Shown here one piece after another: positions 9,996-22,300 of a DNA stretch of 64,000 nucleotides (positions within the stretch are counted from its first letter, which is position 1; each line of letters starts with the position of its first letter). The DNA comes from Rallus limicola. Lineage: Eukaryota > Chordata > Aves > Gruiformes > Rallidae. The stretch is taken from positions 2,666,001-2,730,000 of the forward strand of contig JAKCOZ010000058.1 in NCBI GenBank assembly GCA_022605955.1, read 5' to 3'. Below the pieces are notes generated by a model that was not told the DNA's origin, searched no databases, and worked only from the letters and a program-made list of their open reading frames with translations. The translations under genes were made by a program, and so were the position numbers.

Positions 9996-11196
9996 CAAGA
10001 CAAATCTGTTTTTCTCTCATAGCAAAGTGCCTGTGATAACTTCATGCTAGCTCGAGGAAAAGGTAAAAGGCAAGAATTCAAGGACGGCATGGTATCAACC
10101 CACGGCTGCTCTCTGGGGCGAGCAGAGCCGAGGTGCGTCGCGTATCTCTTCAACAAAGAAAAAGAGATGGCTGAAATATGTCCATGGGCCCCTCACAAGG
10201 ACATCAGATAGCACAGACTGATAGAGGCACTGCAAGCTTGCAAGATCCTCGCATTACAGGTGAGAGGTGAAAGTACATCACGAGGAAGACATACAGCCTT
10301 CCTCCCAGAGACCCCTGCCTGCGACCCTTGCAAGGATCTGCGCAAGCGCCAAGGACTGATAAGCCAATTAGCATGGTAAATTCACTGCATAACCCTGTTT
10401 CGCAGTGGAGCACACAGGGGGTCACGTCAAACTCTCCTTCCTTTGGTACTGCAAAATCACCCATTTCTTGCCTTACAGGGAAAAAAAACTCATATAATTT
10501 TCCCCCGGGACCTAGTCACAGCAGAGATCAGGGAAACTAGGAGATGAGTTCCTCTGAAAAAAGAAGTGACTCATTGAGAGAGGTCACAGAGCAATAGGGG
10601 GTGCTTCATGTCTCTTAGATAATCTCCATATGAATTCAGGTCAGAAAACCAGTATTTCATAACAGGGACAGTGCAGACATCACTCTGCTTTAATGAACTC
10701 TCTTCCACTTGGCAGAATAGGCTCGCCTGACAGAATCCTTTCTTACCTGAATTTAAACATGTTGGTGCCTGCAAGTATCTTTCTGTAACCAGCATCAATT
10801 AAGCTCTGAATACCGCAGAGGAGAGGGAAGCAATGCCTATGTCTGTCACCTTGTGCAATCAAACCTAACCGAAAGAACAGCCTTCTGGGAACGACAAGTC
10901 AGTGACCTAAGGAACGAAAGTCATCTTGATGGCTAGCTAAGATCTGCCTGACCTGATCTTCCTTACATGCTCATGATTTTAAAAAATTCCAGAACTTACA
11001 CACACATCATTAAGGTTATGGGATGAAAAGTCATACATGATAAAAATTCCAGGGCATGACTTTTGGGATGTCATGGCAAACATGTTTTGTTGCAGGTGGT
11101 TTTATAAATGGTTGCACTCTACTCTCAGAGCTTTTTCTCTACGGTCAGCTCTTCCATTGCAGAACGTAGTCCAGAGAAAGACTGGGTGATGATACA
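9996..11196. other. Gene-free A+T-rich flank of the array
   Basis: Only short open frames without recognisable motifs. A small CpG-containing segment near 10090-10145 looks foreign to its surroundings and may be an old LTR remnant, but I could not assign it. Confidence 0.4.
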
Positions 11197-12971
11197 TGTC
11201 ATGGTTTCGCCAAGCACCATGCAGACGCTCTCTCTAAGAGGGCGGTGAGGAGATTGGGGTGGAGGAGGTGGTGGGGGAGGGTGGAAAGGGAGGGAGAAGA
11301 AAACAAAAAAAAAACCAAAAAAACCCCAAACCTCACAGGTTGGGATAAGGACAGTTTACTGGGACAGCAAAGAGAGAGAAAAATAACACTAACAGGACTT
11401 TATGGCAAAATATATGAAACTAGTGACACACAATGCAGTTTCTCACAGAACTGTACAACTCAAGCCATACAGCTCAGACTTGTCACAAAGCTGGACCTTC
11501 TGCAAAACCACATGTCCATGTAATTGGTATGAAATAGCCTCTTTAGCCAGTTTGGGTCACCTGTCCTGGTTGTGTCCCCTCCCAGCTTCCTGGGTGCCCC
11601 TTACCTTCTCATTAGCAGGCCAATATGAACAACTGAAAATTCCTTGGTCTGGTGGTTGAGCCCTGGCTAAAGGCCAGACGCCCACCAAAATCAGTCTATT
11701 ACTCCCCTTCTTAGTTGGACAAAAGTATATTTTTTTGGGGAAAAAAAGTATATTAAGGGGAAAAAAATATATTAAGCAGCTCAAGAGACAAACTCGTTCC
11801 TGACGCGGGCAAACCAGACTCCACACAGAGTGCAGAAGAGAAAAGTTATCTAATTCATTACACTGCGCTTAAGAGAAACAGTGAAAAACCAGAGTCAGGA
11901 GTGCAACCAGCAATCTTAAAACAAATGCAACCAGACAAACACTTCCCCTGCCCCCCCCCCCCCTCCTTAGCAGGCTTTAGTCAGAAATTTGCTCCCTCCC
12001 CTCCCATTTGCAGCCCAGGAGGGGCAGGGACTGGGGAAATGGGGGTCTCGGTAACACCTTCCCCCCACCCCTCCATTCTAAAGCAGACTGCCCTTTAGCC
12101 ATGATTTTGCTCCCTTCTTCCCCTCTCCTCCTTGCAGCACAGGACAGGGGGCAGGGACTAGGAGATGGGGGCTTCGGTCAGTCCCTTGCAAGATGGTTTC
12201 CTTCTCAGCCGGGATGGGGGCATCCATTCCACACAGCCTCCCCCTGCTGCACCGTAGGATCTCACCCATAAGAGCCAGTCCTCCATGAACCTTCCCCAAG
12301 GCAAATCTCTTCCCACCGGGCTTCATCTCTGCTCTGGCAGGCAGCAACAAATCACAGTGTCTCTCAGTCCCAGTCCTCCACGGGGCTATAGGCCTCCCTC
12401 AGCCAACCTGTTTCACTCATCTCTGTAGGTCGCTTGTGCTGGCAGGGCTCATCCCAACGTCAGTCATGGCATCTTCTCTATGTCTCCACCGGCTCCATCC
12501 AGCGTGGAGCCTCTCCCTGGGTCGCAGGTGGGTCTCTGCCTCAGTCCTCTCCACCTGCTACTCCACGGGCTGCAGGGGCATCTCTCTCCTGGGCCCGTGG
12601 GGCACCTCCTCCCACTGCCCTTCCCAGCCTCTTGTGTCTGCCACCTGCTTACATTTATTATGCAAATACATCCCAGTGCCCTTAACGGGCCAGCACTGCG
12701 GTCTTGCTGGCACTCTGTTCTCTGGTGGCAAAATGCAGCTACTTTGAGTCTTTTTCTCCTGTGTGTGATTCTCAGAGGCGCTATCAGAACGCAGGCTGGC
12801 AGAGGATTCCAGCACCCATCTTCTGCAGCCCCTGGCCTGCCCTCTCTCTCTCTCAGCACCCAACTAGGCACAACTGCGACACTTGGCTGCTTGGCAAAAA
12901 CTGAAAACATCGGGGTTTTATCAGTACTGCTCTCATCCTAACTTAACTCTATCCTAGCCAAAAGCAGGACA
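11197..12971 (-). mobile_element. ERVK-type solo LTR split by another LTR
   Basis: The left part, 11197-11649, begins TGTCATGGTTT and contains GGGATAAGGACAGTTTACTG and AGCAGGCCAATATGA segments familiar from avian ERVK LTRs. The matching end, 12882-12971, has GAAAACATCGGGGTTTTATC and TAACTCTATCCTAGCC. The two parts become one LTR if 11650-12881 is removed. No internal retroviral genes are seen. Orientation and family are recalled from typical avian LTR sequence; ends are approximate. Confidence 0.6.
11650..12881 (-). mobile_element. ERVL-type solo LTR nested in ERVK-type LTR
   Basis: Shares with the LTR at 18332-19363 the opening GCCCTGGCT...GGCCAGAC.CCCACCAAA, a CTCCCC...AGTTGGACA segment, and blocks on CTCCATGAAC, GGTCGCAGGTGGG and CAGAGGCGCTAT. 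CTTGG occurs at both edges (11643-11647 and 12882-12886) and may be the target duplication. Diverged. The plus strand shows it reversed. Confidence 0.65.
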
Positions 12972-14686
12972 GTACATCAATTGCAGAAAGGAGTTCTTGG
13001 TTGTCACAGGCAAGATGAGTAGTTCCCATTATCTGAACAGGTAGGAGGAACGAAGCTGAAGAATCATATGAATTCTAATATACAACATAAAAATGTCCTG
13101 TGCTAGCAATAACCCTGAGGACAAGCCTTTATGCTAAAAGCAAGGCTGTTATAGATGAAACTTCATATCCTTCCTGCAAGAGAAGAGAACAGATAAATAA
13201 AGCTCTTGTACATCAGGAGTTGCAGAGCAACTTTGTGAACCTTACAACCAAGGTTTACCACTCTGTATAAAGGCAGTCTGTCATTCCCCAAAATGAACAG
13301 AAACAAGGCCAAACGCAAGGTAAAGGTAGGAGCAGGAGGAAAAAGTGCCTTAGACTGCTAACAAGGGCACTTCAGAAAACTGCCAAAAGGGATGCTTGAC
13401 AGACAGTAGTGTCGTATGTACAGAGATCCAGGATACTCTCCTCTCAAGTACTTCTTTCCTTGGATGCTCAATTGGCCGAGGAAATTGAGGTGATGGTGTG
13501 TGTTGTTATTTCTTGTTCCTTCAGCCTGACTGCCAGAGATATTCAGCCAGAAGGAACCCACGAACACGCCAAGAAAGCGAAAAGCAAATCTCTCTTGATC
13601 TTAAAGATTCAACATTTTTTGAAAGTTAGCAACCTATGGCGTGGTACAGATGAGTCCAATATGATCTTGATGCCATGAAAAGCCAAAATCAAAACCCAAC
13701 AGTCTTCGTGACTACTAAGCAGGTATTCGTTATTATTAGGGATTGCTCCTCCTAATGTGCCTGCGGAACGAGGTAATTACACGGCTTATATATTGGTTCT
13801 ACATACATACCCAGGGTATTTCCAAGAAGTGGTTAACATATCCATTACTCTTCCAGGAGCTCATTATCATAGGGTTCCACCCTTTCTTTCCCACAAAAGT
13901 ATTGCAGTTTTTAGATGCTTTTCAAGGACCCTGGTAGTCATTTACTCCATCCTCTCATCTTCATCACTGTGCCTTCATTGTGAACTTTTCTTCTTTGTTT
14001 GCCAGAGCTGCGGGACTGCTCTTGGGTCCCCTTGCATCCTTGAGGCACCCTGATCTTGGAAATAAGTTCCTCTTAAAAGATTTGCGATGTGCTGATGTAT
14101 ACAATGCCGCTCCTATCTTACCTAGTGTGGCTGCTTGCTTAAGGATGTTGGGTAGTAAATTTTCTACTAAGCTAATTCTAGCTATTGTTTCAATCTTGTG
14201 GGCTCAAAGCCACTGTAGACCAAACCACAGTCTCAGAAGTATGTAAGAAAACCTATAGAAATGTCTTTTGCTGTCAGTTTTCCTCCGAAACGCTGGACTT
14301 GAAGCAGTTCTCCAACACCATCAGAAAGATGGTTCACTTCATGAAGAGCTTTTAGTGCTACAAAACTCTGACCCGCAAACTGATCCAACAAGTTAGAGAA
14401 GTAATGTGGGGGTCCCCTTCTTTCAATGTCACCCTGGACTGTCCCTCTCTTTGCCTTCTGGCTCCTGTATCAAGTCAGGCACATAGCAAAAAGTGTTCCG
14501 AGCCCGTGGGTGGCATCCAGTATTATACACTGGAGGTGTTACTGATGGTTTGACTAGATCAGGCATGTTTAGCTGTTGTAAGCAGTTCCAAGGATTCGGT
14601 CTCTGCAGCTCTGTCAGGTAACACGCCAGGATGGCACTCGCAGAGTCGCTCCTCGCTTCGGCTTAACAGGGATGTTTTCAGAAGAA
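12972..14686. other. Intergenic, no recognised gene
   Basis: No open frame here has a recognisable domain or convincing splice structure. Nothing specific seen. Confidence 0.4.
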
Positions 14687-14915
14687 CCATCTCCCTGAGG
14701 GGTGGTCCGGCGGCGGGCAGCACCACGGACAGCGGCACGCCCGCTCCTGCCCACCCGTGCCCCCGCGCCCACGCGCCCCATCCCTCCGTCCCGCCCCAGC
14801 ACACAGCTGGCTGGATGAACTGAACACCGGCCCAGCGCCGAGGCCATGGGTCTCGGCAAAGCGCCCCCCACACACGTCCCTCGGGGAAGGAGCTGCAGGC
14901 AGGGCACCTCCATGA
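14687..14915. other. CpG-rich patch
   Basis: A short G+C- and CpG-rich stretch (GGTCCGGCGGCGGGCAGC and CCCCCGCGCCCACGCG segments) inside A+T-richer DNA. It could be an orphan CpG island, a promoter or a retroelement remnant. Overlapping open frames on the minus strand (14559-15044) show no known domain and are probably composition effects. Confidence 0.4.
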
Positions 14916-15050
14916 ATAGGAGCCACAGGAGGAACTGCTAGGCATGGCTGTGCCAGCTGTGTAACTCCAGATTAGGGTTGAGCAAATAGTTTCAGGGTCA
15001 GGAACGTGCCTTTTAGGTTCTCCTTTTATAGCTCTCCCTCCCACAGACCT

Positions 15051-15137
15051 CTAAAGCATGAGCCATTGAGTTGATAACTCCCCCTCCACAGAACTCTATA
15101 GTTTAGGGTACCGGAGAATCTGTAGCTCATGCTTTAG
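15051..15137. repeat. 13-bp inverted repeat with 61-bp loop
   Basis: CTAAAGCATGAGC at 15051-15063 is the exact reverse complement of GCTCATGCTTTAG at 15125-15137. Role unknown; it may be the edge of an undescribed short element. Confidence 0.7.
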
Positions 15138-15504
15138 CTTTCAGACAGCTCCAAGGAAGCAACACACCTCTGCCATTATAGCAAACGCTACTTCAAGCAA
15201 GCTGCAGTTTCCAGGGTTAGAAATTGCATAGTAGTGGGACTCATGCCTAATGCTCATCGCTTCTTCTGCGCATTTCCTTTCAAATGCAAAGTCTAATTAT
15301 CCTCTGACTCTGAAGTGGAGCCACTCCATTCAAAAATATTGCCATTATTACATTTTGAACCAGTCGGCCACCTGCCCGCCCAATCATCTCTGCCCACACA
15401 GCCCAGCCAAGCTACTCTGCCACTGCTAACCCTGAATTCCCCCTGCCCATCCTAAAGAAAGAGCAGCAAGATCAACAGAAGAGCATCCTGAGCAATCCTG
15501 ATCT

Positions 15505-15595
15505 CTGAGCTGACCCGGCTTTGGGCAGAGGTTGACTAGAAACCCCCTAAGCTCCCTTCCAACCTTAACTCTTTGGTGGTTCTAAGTTTTAAGCA
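15505..15595 (+). mobile_element. CR1 3' tail remnant
   Basis: The stretch GGGCAGAGGTTGACTAGAAA and CTCCCTTCCAACCTTAACTC follows the common CR1 3' end wording, ending TTTGGTGGTTCT. Short and decayed. Confidence 0.5.
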
Positions 15596-18331
15596 GACAA
15601 AGCAATAGAAACTGATAGAAAGCCTGGTTCTGTAACATATGCTGCACCATGGGTTACATGTTTCCCTTTCTAGGGTTTTCCCCTAATTCTAAAGGGCTGG
15701 CTAATGGTCACCACACAGCCAGGGACATGTCGCATTTAATAACTCACAGACAGCACCTCAGTTACCTTTCCAAACCATCCCTGCTGATGGCCTTTTTTCC
15801 AGCTCCTCCAAATTTGACATCCATAGATTACCTGCCAGAGCACTCATGGATGAGCGGCTGACCTGAATACAGCCTGACAAGTTTCCTGAATGCTGTAGTA
15901 TCATTTACTTGGGGTGGAGCATCCTCAGTAAAAGACAAAAATTGAAAGCACCAACAGTGTCACGATAGATGGTGCAATTAGGGCAACGCAGCACGCTGTA
16001 GAAGAAAAGCTGGGCAAGGAAAAGCTGGAATTTACCATACCAAGACAAAACATACACATCCAATTACTCCTGTGTTTCAGAATCTCTCTTATGTACAAGC
16101 ATCAGCAAAACTGACTGTATGCTAGTACACAATCAGCAAACAAGCAGCAGAGATTTACCTTCTCTAATTACTGTTGGTTATAACCCTCTTAGCATGTTTC
16201 CTTCCCCTCCAAATAAACCTACAGGGAGCGTACTCACATTAGCAGAATTACCCACCCAGTATGGTTCACCTCCCTGAGCTCACTTTAAAAGAAGAGAGCA
16301 AGCTTAGCTTGAGGGCAATTTAAAGCATGGCTCAGAAGCACAACTCCAACTGTCCCCTACTCTCCTACAAAAGCCAAACAACATCAGCCTCTCACCCTAA
16401 ATTAGGAGCCTAGAATCAGGTGAGGTGGTGTATTTTTCCCTTATTTCCCCATTAGCACTACATCTGCCCGTGCTCAGCTGTGGCTCTTTAAAGGTCATAT
16501 CCACAGCTGATGTCTTTTTCCTCTCTATTTTTCTTCAACCAATAGCAGGCTATTACAAAAAAAACAGTAAGAAAATGTTGTACAAAATTATTTTGTGAAA
16601 CAGGAACTGTTCAGGAAAGGATTAAATGCTCCCCAGGGCTTTAATATGGCTTTGGAAATTCATTAGATTGTCAACTGTTGGTGTCTTGTTAGGCAATTCC
16701 CTGCAACAGAGTGAATCTTGGACTTGGGCATAACACAAGCAGCCTTGGATGAAAGCCACAACGATGGAAACAAAATGAACTCGCACATGTGCTTTGACAT
16801 GATGTTTACCTAGTTGTACCCAGAATCATGACTGAGAGTATTTGTTTACAAATAACAGAAGCTGAAAAGGGAAGGCGAGATCCTCATGTCCCCTAAGACC
16901 CCTGGACCCTAAAGCTATAGCACAGGCAGTAAAGGCAGAGGGTAACAAAGCCTGCCCAGAGCAGGGGAGAGATGAATGCAAGCAGTCTCCCCTACTCCAT
17001 GATAGGCAGCCAGGCACAATTTGCAACCACAAACAGCTGCTGCTTCAGCCAGGCAGATGCAGTGCTTTTCCAGGATGTGTGTTTTATTAGAAGAATTACC
17101 AATCACCAGATAATAGAAAATCCCACTAAAAAACCAAAGGTGCTTTTGCCACCATGAGGAAGAAGGAAACACAAGGACTAGAGTTAGCCAGAGATCCCTT
17201 CTTGATAGAATGAAGTTGGGCAGCCAGGAAAGGCCTTCAGATCCTTCAGCCTGGTGGTGCAGATGGCTGTGGGTTCTGAAAGGTTCGGCTGTACTTAAGT
17301 ATCCAGGGAGCACAATGGGAAAGTATTAGCAACCTCCTTTACTTCAGTCCTACCTTCATGAAATCAGGAAACCTTTTGGACTAGATATCCCATAACTGAA
17401 AATTAGGAGTAGGAACTCATCCTTGGAGCAATTTCCATGCTCGCTCTTCCAGTAAAATCAGTGCCTGGGGAACAATTATGCAGAGATATTCTCTTGGCCA
17501 GGATCTTGCCTGCCATCCTCCCCCCACCCCCCGGATGGTGCAGAAAGGTCCTGTCAGTCTTTCTTAAAAAAAAAAAAGAAATTGAACAAATCATGCTGAG
17601 TTCTTGTTTGGCAGAGTTCAGTAACTGTGATCCCTGCTGTACTGAGGAACCAGACTCAACATACCTGTTCAATCTCACTCTGTGCTAACAGATTTCAGAG
17701 CGGCCTATACAAAGCACTGGAAGTCCCCTCCAGTGCACTGTTCAGACCCCCTGGAGCCTTCTCCCATTATTCTCGCTGTGGTTTTATCTGCGTCCTCCAG
17801 AAAGGTATTTACGGCAAGCGAAAAACATGACACAGCATTTGCTTTCTCAGAGCACAGACACAACTGCTACTTGAGGTCCAAGTGTCAGCTCCACAGCTGT
17901 GGGCAAACCCTTATGCAGATGTACATTCATTTGGCTCCAATAATTGCACTTTGCACAACGGCCTGTTGAAGCATTCAGGTGCAAGGTAAAGTTACCTTGT
18001 GCTGAAAAGGACAGTATGGATTCTTTGTATTTAATAAGTAGGGAGACTTTGAAATTGCATAGGGCACCCTTATTTGTTGCAGTTGCATACCCTGCTCTAC
18101 AAGGTACAGAGAGATAGAAGGCCAGCATCTTTAGTAAGAAAGAACACATCCATTACTCATAAAGCGATATGACCTTTCCAGACTCTCCTTCTATGTGTTA
18201 CTCTGAATCTCCTTTACATGACTACACAGAATTTCCCTGATGTGCACACAAATCTAGCTAGCTTGAGCTCTGCCAGGAAAACCATAAATTCAGTAGGAAA
18301 CTGCATGGGAGTGGTTGATTTCATCAAACAG
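15596..18331. other. Intergenic, no recognised gene
   Basis: Contains only short open frames and homopolymer runs (C run near 17520, A run near 17567). No coding or RNA gene recognised. Confidence 0.4.
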
Positions 18332-19363
18332 TGTGGTGGTGTGACCCTGGCTGGAGGCCAGACACCCACCAAAGCCACTCTATCACTCCCCCTTTTCAGC
18401 TGGACAGGGAAGAAAATATGTATTGAGAAGCTCAGGAGTCAAGATAAGGACAGGGAGAGATCATTCTGCAATTAGTGTCACAGGCAAAACAGACTCAACA
18501 TGGAATAAAGGACAGAAAACTCCCTAATTGATGACACTGCACTGCACACCCAGTGACACCAGTCGAGTAAAGAGAAGTCCTCTCTCTCTTCTTAGCAGGC
18601 TTAAGTCATGGTTTTGCTCCCTCCCTCCCCCACCCATGTGTCATGAGGGGGATGGAGGTTTCAGTTTTCCTTGCTACCTGGGGAGGTGAGGAGGCAGGGC
18701 ATTCCTCTTGCCATGCTCCAGCGTGGGGTCCCCAACATGGGAGGCAGTCCTCCATGAACTTTTCCAGTAGGAGACCTTTCCAACAGGGCTTCAAATCATA
18801 GAATGTCTCTCAGGCCCAGGCTGCTCCAGTCTGGTCCTCCACGGACCGCACCTTACAACACCCCCAGCAAACCTGCTCCAGCATGGGCCTCTCTTCGACA
18901 GACTGCAGATCTTCTGCCAGAGGATTGCTCCAACACAGGTCACAGCACCTTCCCTATGTCTCCACCTGTTCCAGTGTGGGGTCTCTCCACAGGCTGCACG
19001 TTGGATCTCTGCTCCCCATCATCTTCCAGGGGCTGCAAGGGAATCTTTCTATCCAGCACCTGGAGCACCTCCTCCTCTTACCCGGGTGTCTGCACAGTTC
19101 CTTACATCTTCTTGCTTCCTTCTCTGGTGACAAAAAGCAGCTGTTTTGAGTTTATTTTCCTCTCAAACATGATTCCCAGAGGCGCTGTGACCACTGTTGA
19201 TGGGCTTGGCCTTGGTCAGTGGCAGGTCCGGCCTTGAGCTCAGCTGGTGTTTATTCTCTGGGGCCTGCAGAGAGCTTCTGGCTGCTTCTTACAGAAGCCA
19301 CCCCGGCAGCACTGCCCTTCCTTGCCCCACCCTGCCCCCGGAATCTTACCAGGAAAAACCACA
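18332..19363 (-). mobile_element. ERVL-type solo LTR, reverse orientation
   Basis: Begins TGTGGTGGTGTGACCCTGGC and ends GGAAAAACCACA. It carries the family's internal marks: GACAGGGAGAGATCATTCTG, repeated CTCCAGYGTGGG phrases and CAGAGGCGCTGTGACC. It is the reverse complement of the LTR type at 47803-48905. No internal viral region adjoins it, so it is a recombined solo LTR. I did not find a clean target duplication. Confidence 0.8.
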
Positions 19364-22300
19364 AAAATCAGGTAATTATTTAAATTATTCATTTAACATA
19401 TCTGATACCAAGAGGAAGCAAACACTGCTTTCAGCCTTGCTAGGGATCAACCAAAAGAAATTGCAATTTCAAGAGAGTTAGACTTTAGCATTCAGCACAA
19501 AAATGTGATTTTAGCTAAAAGATCAATGCTTTGCCACAGGGCAGGAGGCAGCACAGGAGCCCTATATTTACTTGGATAAAAAAAATATACTCTTTAGAGC
19601 CTGTTAAAAGTGGCAATCCCAACCTACAGCTTCACAACCCATCCAGACTGTTTGTTAATACCTGCAGAGAGGCTTTAAGGGTCACAACACCCTGATACAT
19701 GGTATGGGTGATACCACAGGTCACCGGGAGTTCTACTCCCACATCATCAGGTCCACTTGAAACCCTTGAGAGGAGTTAGGAATCAGCACATCATTCATCA
19801 CCTAGCTGAGAACCATTTTTCCACAAGAGAGCTCATCATGGCAAGCAACCCACACAAAATACAATTAAACAATGTCACTACTAGACAGATTAAAACTGCA
19901 GCTCAACAGAGGAACTCGCTGGTACTAAGCAATTTCATAAAATAAGTCTGCTCTGGCAGAGGTTCTCTGGAAGGGATCAGTGGTGATCCAATAGCTAGGA
20001 CCTCACAAATTTCTTGGGCAAAATCCTGGCTCTATTAGAGCCAACGGCAAAACTCCCAGGCCCTTCTGCAGAGCCAGAATTTTCATTTCTCAAGCCAGCT
20101 GCAACACACAGCTCTGGGCAACCTCCCCACCTATAAAGAGGGCCACTGACCACTGCTCTTGGAGATGCTGTGGAGGATTCACAGATGTACAGAAAAAGGC
20201 AACATCAGACAGCATGATTTAGCAAACTGTCTGCTTCAGCAACTCACCATCAGGGAAACACTCCACTGATAGAAACATCAGGCTTGCAGGGTTAATCTCT
20301 TGTCCTGTGAAGGCTTGGTAGAACTAACTTCTGAATAAATTGCACAGAAGACCAGCCCAAGCTCCAGTGCCATCCCCTCTCTCAAGACTGCAAGATCACT
20401 CTTTTCACTAGTTGGGTATTTTGAGGACTGTATTCAGATGGTGTGTAACAATCTCACCTGCATCAAACGTCAGCTCTGTTCTGAGTGCAAAGCGTGCGTG
20501 TCAACAGTTGCCTTCACAAGGCTGAGATTAACCAACATGATGCTACACAAATGCACATATTAACTATGGAGAACACACTCCTTTCTGTAACATTAATTCC
20601 AGGGTGGTTTTGCAAGTAAGTTTTATGGCGACACAAAGAGAGGCTCCTTGGTAGGTGGCATGTCAGGTTTTTAAAATAAATCCTCCCATGTAAATGTATT
20701 TTTGCATAAGAGCAAGAAACCTGGAAATTAAAAGTTATTTATACAGATGAAAAAAATTAACAACTCGTTTCAAGAAAACACTCTCTTTTGTTGCCCTGCA
20801 GCTTCAAGTGCCAAGTAATTACTCATTTTTTGCATTTCTTTTCATCTCATATAACGATAGTCCGGCACACAGCCCCTGACCAACATTCTTCATTCACCTC
20901 AGGGGAATCCTGGAACCGACACTGTTGCAGTCACATCAGAGAAATAAACACACCTGGAAGTCCATCTCCTACCCCACCATGCACTTAGGCAAGCACCTGA
21001 AATTATGAATCTCTATACAGCCTACAGAGAGGATCCCAGCATTTTCACCTCGTTTTGCCTCATTTTTCTGACACCGACTAGCACCAGCTTTCTGACCCCA
21101 AATTCAAAGTGTTGCACAAAATTTGAGGCTGCAACAAAGTCAAGCAGATTTTCTTGGAAAAAACCATGGGGCATTGGACGCTGCTCTAGAAGATGCAGGC
21201 AAAAACCAGGAACACTGCAGATCTGAGATCATTTCAAACATGGCATACCTTAATTTCAATGGATGTTTTCCCTAATTCATCACAATCACATATGCCTGTA
21301 GATACTCTTTGAACTGCTGTCCCCAAAACTCTTTAGTTGGGGAGTGGTTCATCAGCAAGCTCCCTAGACATGGAACATTTTAGGTAGCCAGGCTATCTAA
21401 GGATATATCCCCACTGAGCATCTCCTGTCAGTGATTGCACCAGTACAAGTGGTTCACAGACTTTTTAAAGGGATGCATCAGTTCTCTACCAGAGGAAAAT
21501 CACACTAGGTCTTCACCTCTCATTCCAGCTGTCAGATTCAGAGCACTGATATCCATACAGACGCTGCATACTCTCTTTTAAAAGTATCTGATTGTATTGG
21601 CAGTATTTGGATTAGATCCACAAGCCAGGGAAGTTTCTACCTGTCTAGTGCACAACTGCTTTAGTTCTTTTTTTGTTTGGTTTTGTTTGGTTGTTTCTAC
21701 AAAATTAACAGCAGTAGGAGAGGTGTAAGAAGTGAGCAGCTTGGCCTGTTCACATATCTTCTTTAAGATATGGCTCTATGCTAAGACTTTCTGGTATCTG
21801 GAATAGTGTCTGACTTCCTTTGACACATTGGGAACATCCATCTATTCTGAATCCTTGGGGGAAGATTGAACATCCAAGAGAAGAGAGCGTTACTTTCACT
21901 CCTGTTGTCAAGCAGTTGTTAGCCATACCTGCTGTATTCTTTGCTGCGATGAGGGAAGCACAATTCTCTGTTCACCTGCAAAGATACAGAGTCTCTTGGA
22001 CCTGAAGAATGTCCTCAATCAGAGGCGGAGATCCTTGAGGAACTGACAACCAGACTGCCAAACATTATCAAAAGGTTGACCGGGGCGTATCTCAGAACTG
22101 GGACTGGGTTCTCCATGACACAGTGCGTTTTTGCCTATCCTTTGAGCAAATTTCAGTACAAGGTGTGGGGATTTCAAAGTACCCATATTAAGAAGTAAAT
22201 CACAAAAAGGCTCCTCTTGCACAGCAGGCACATGTGAGGGGTTTTCATAATTCTGTATCATCCACGTAAATGAAATGAGACTTTGTTCTATTAACACAAA

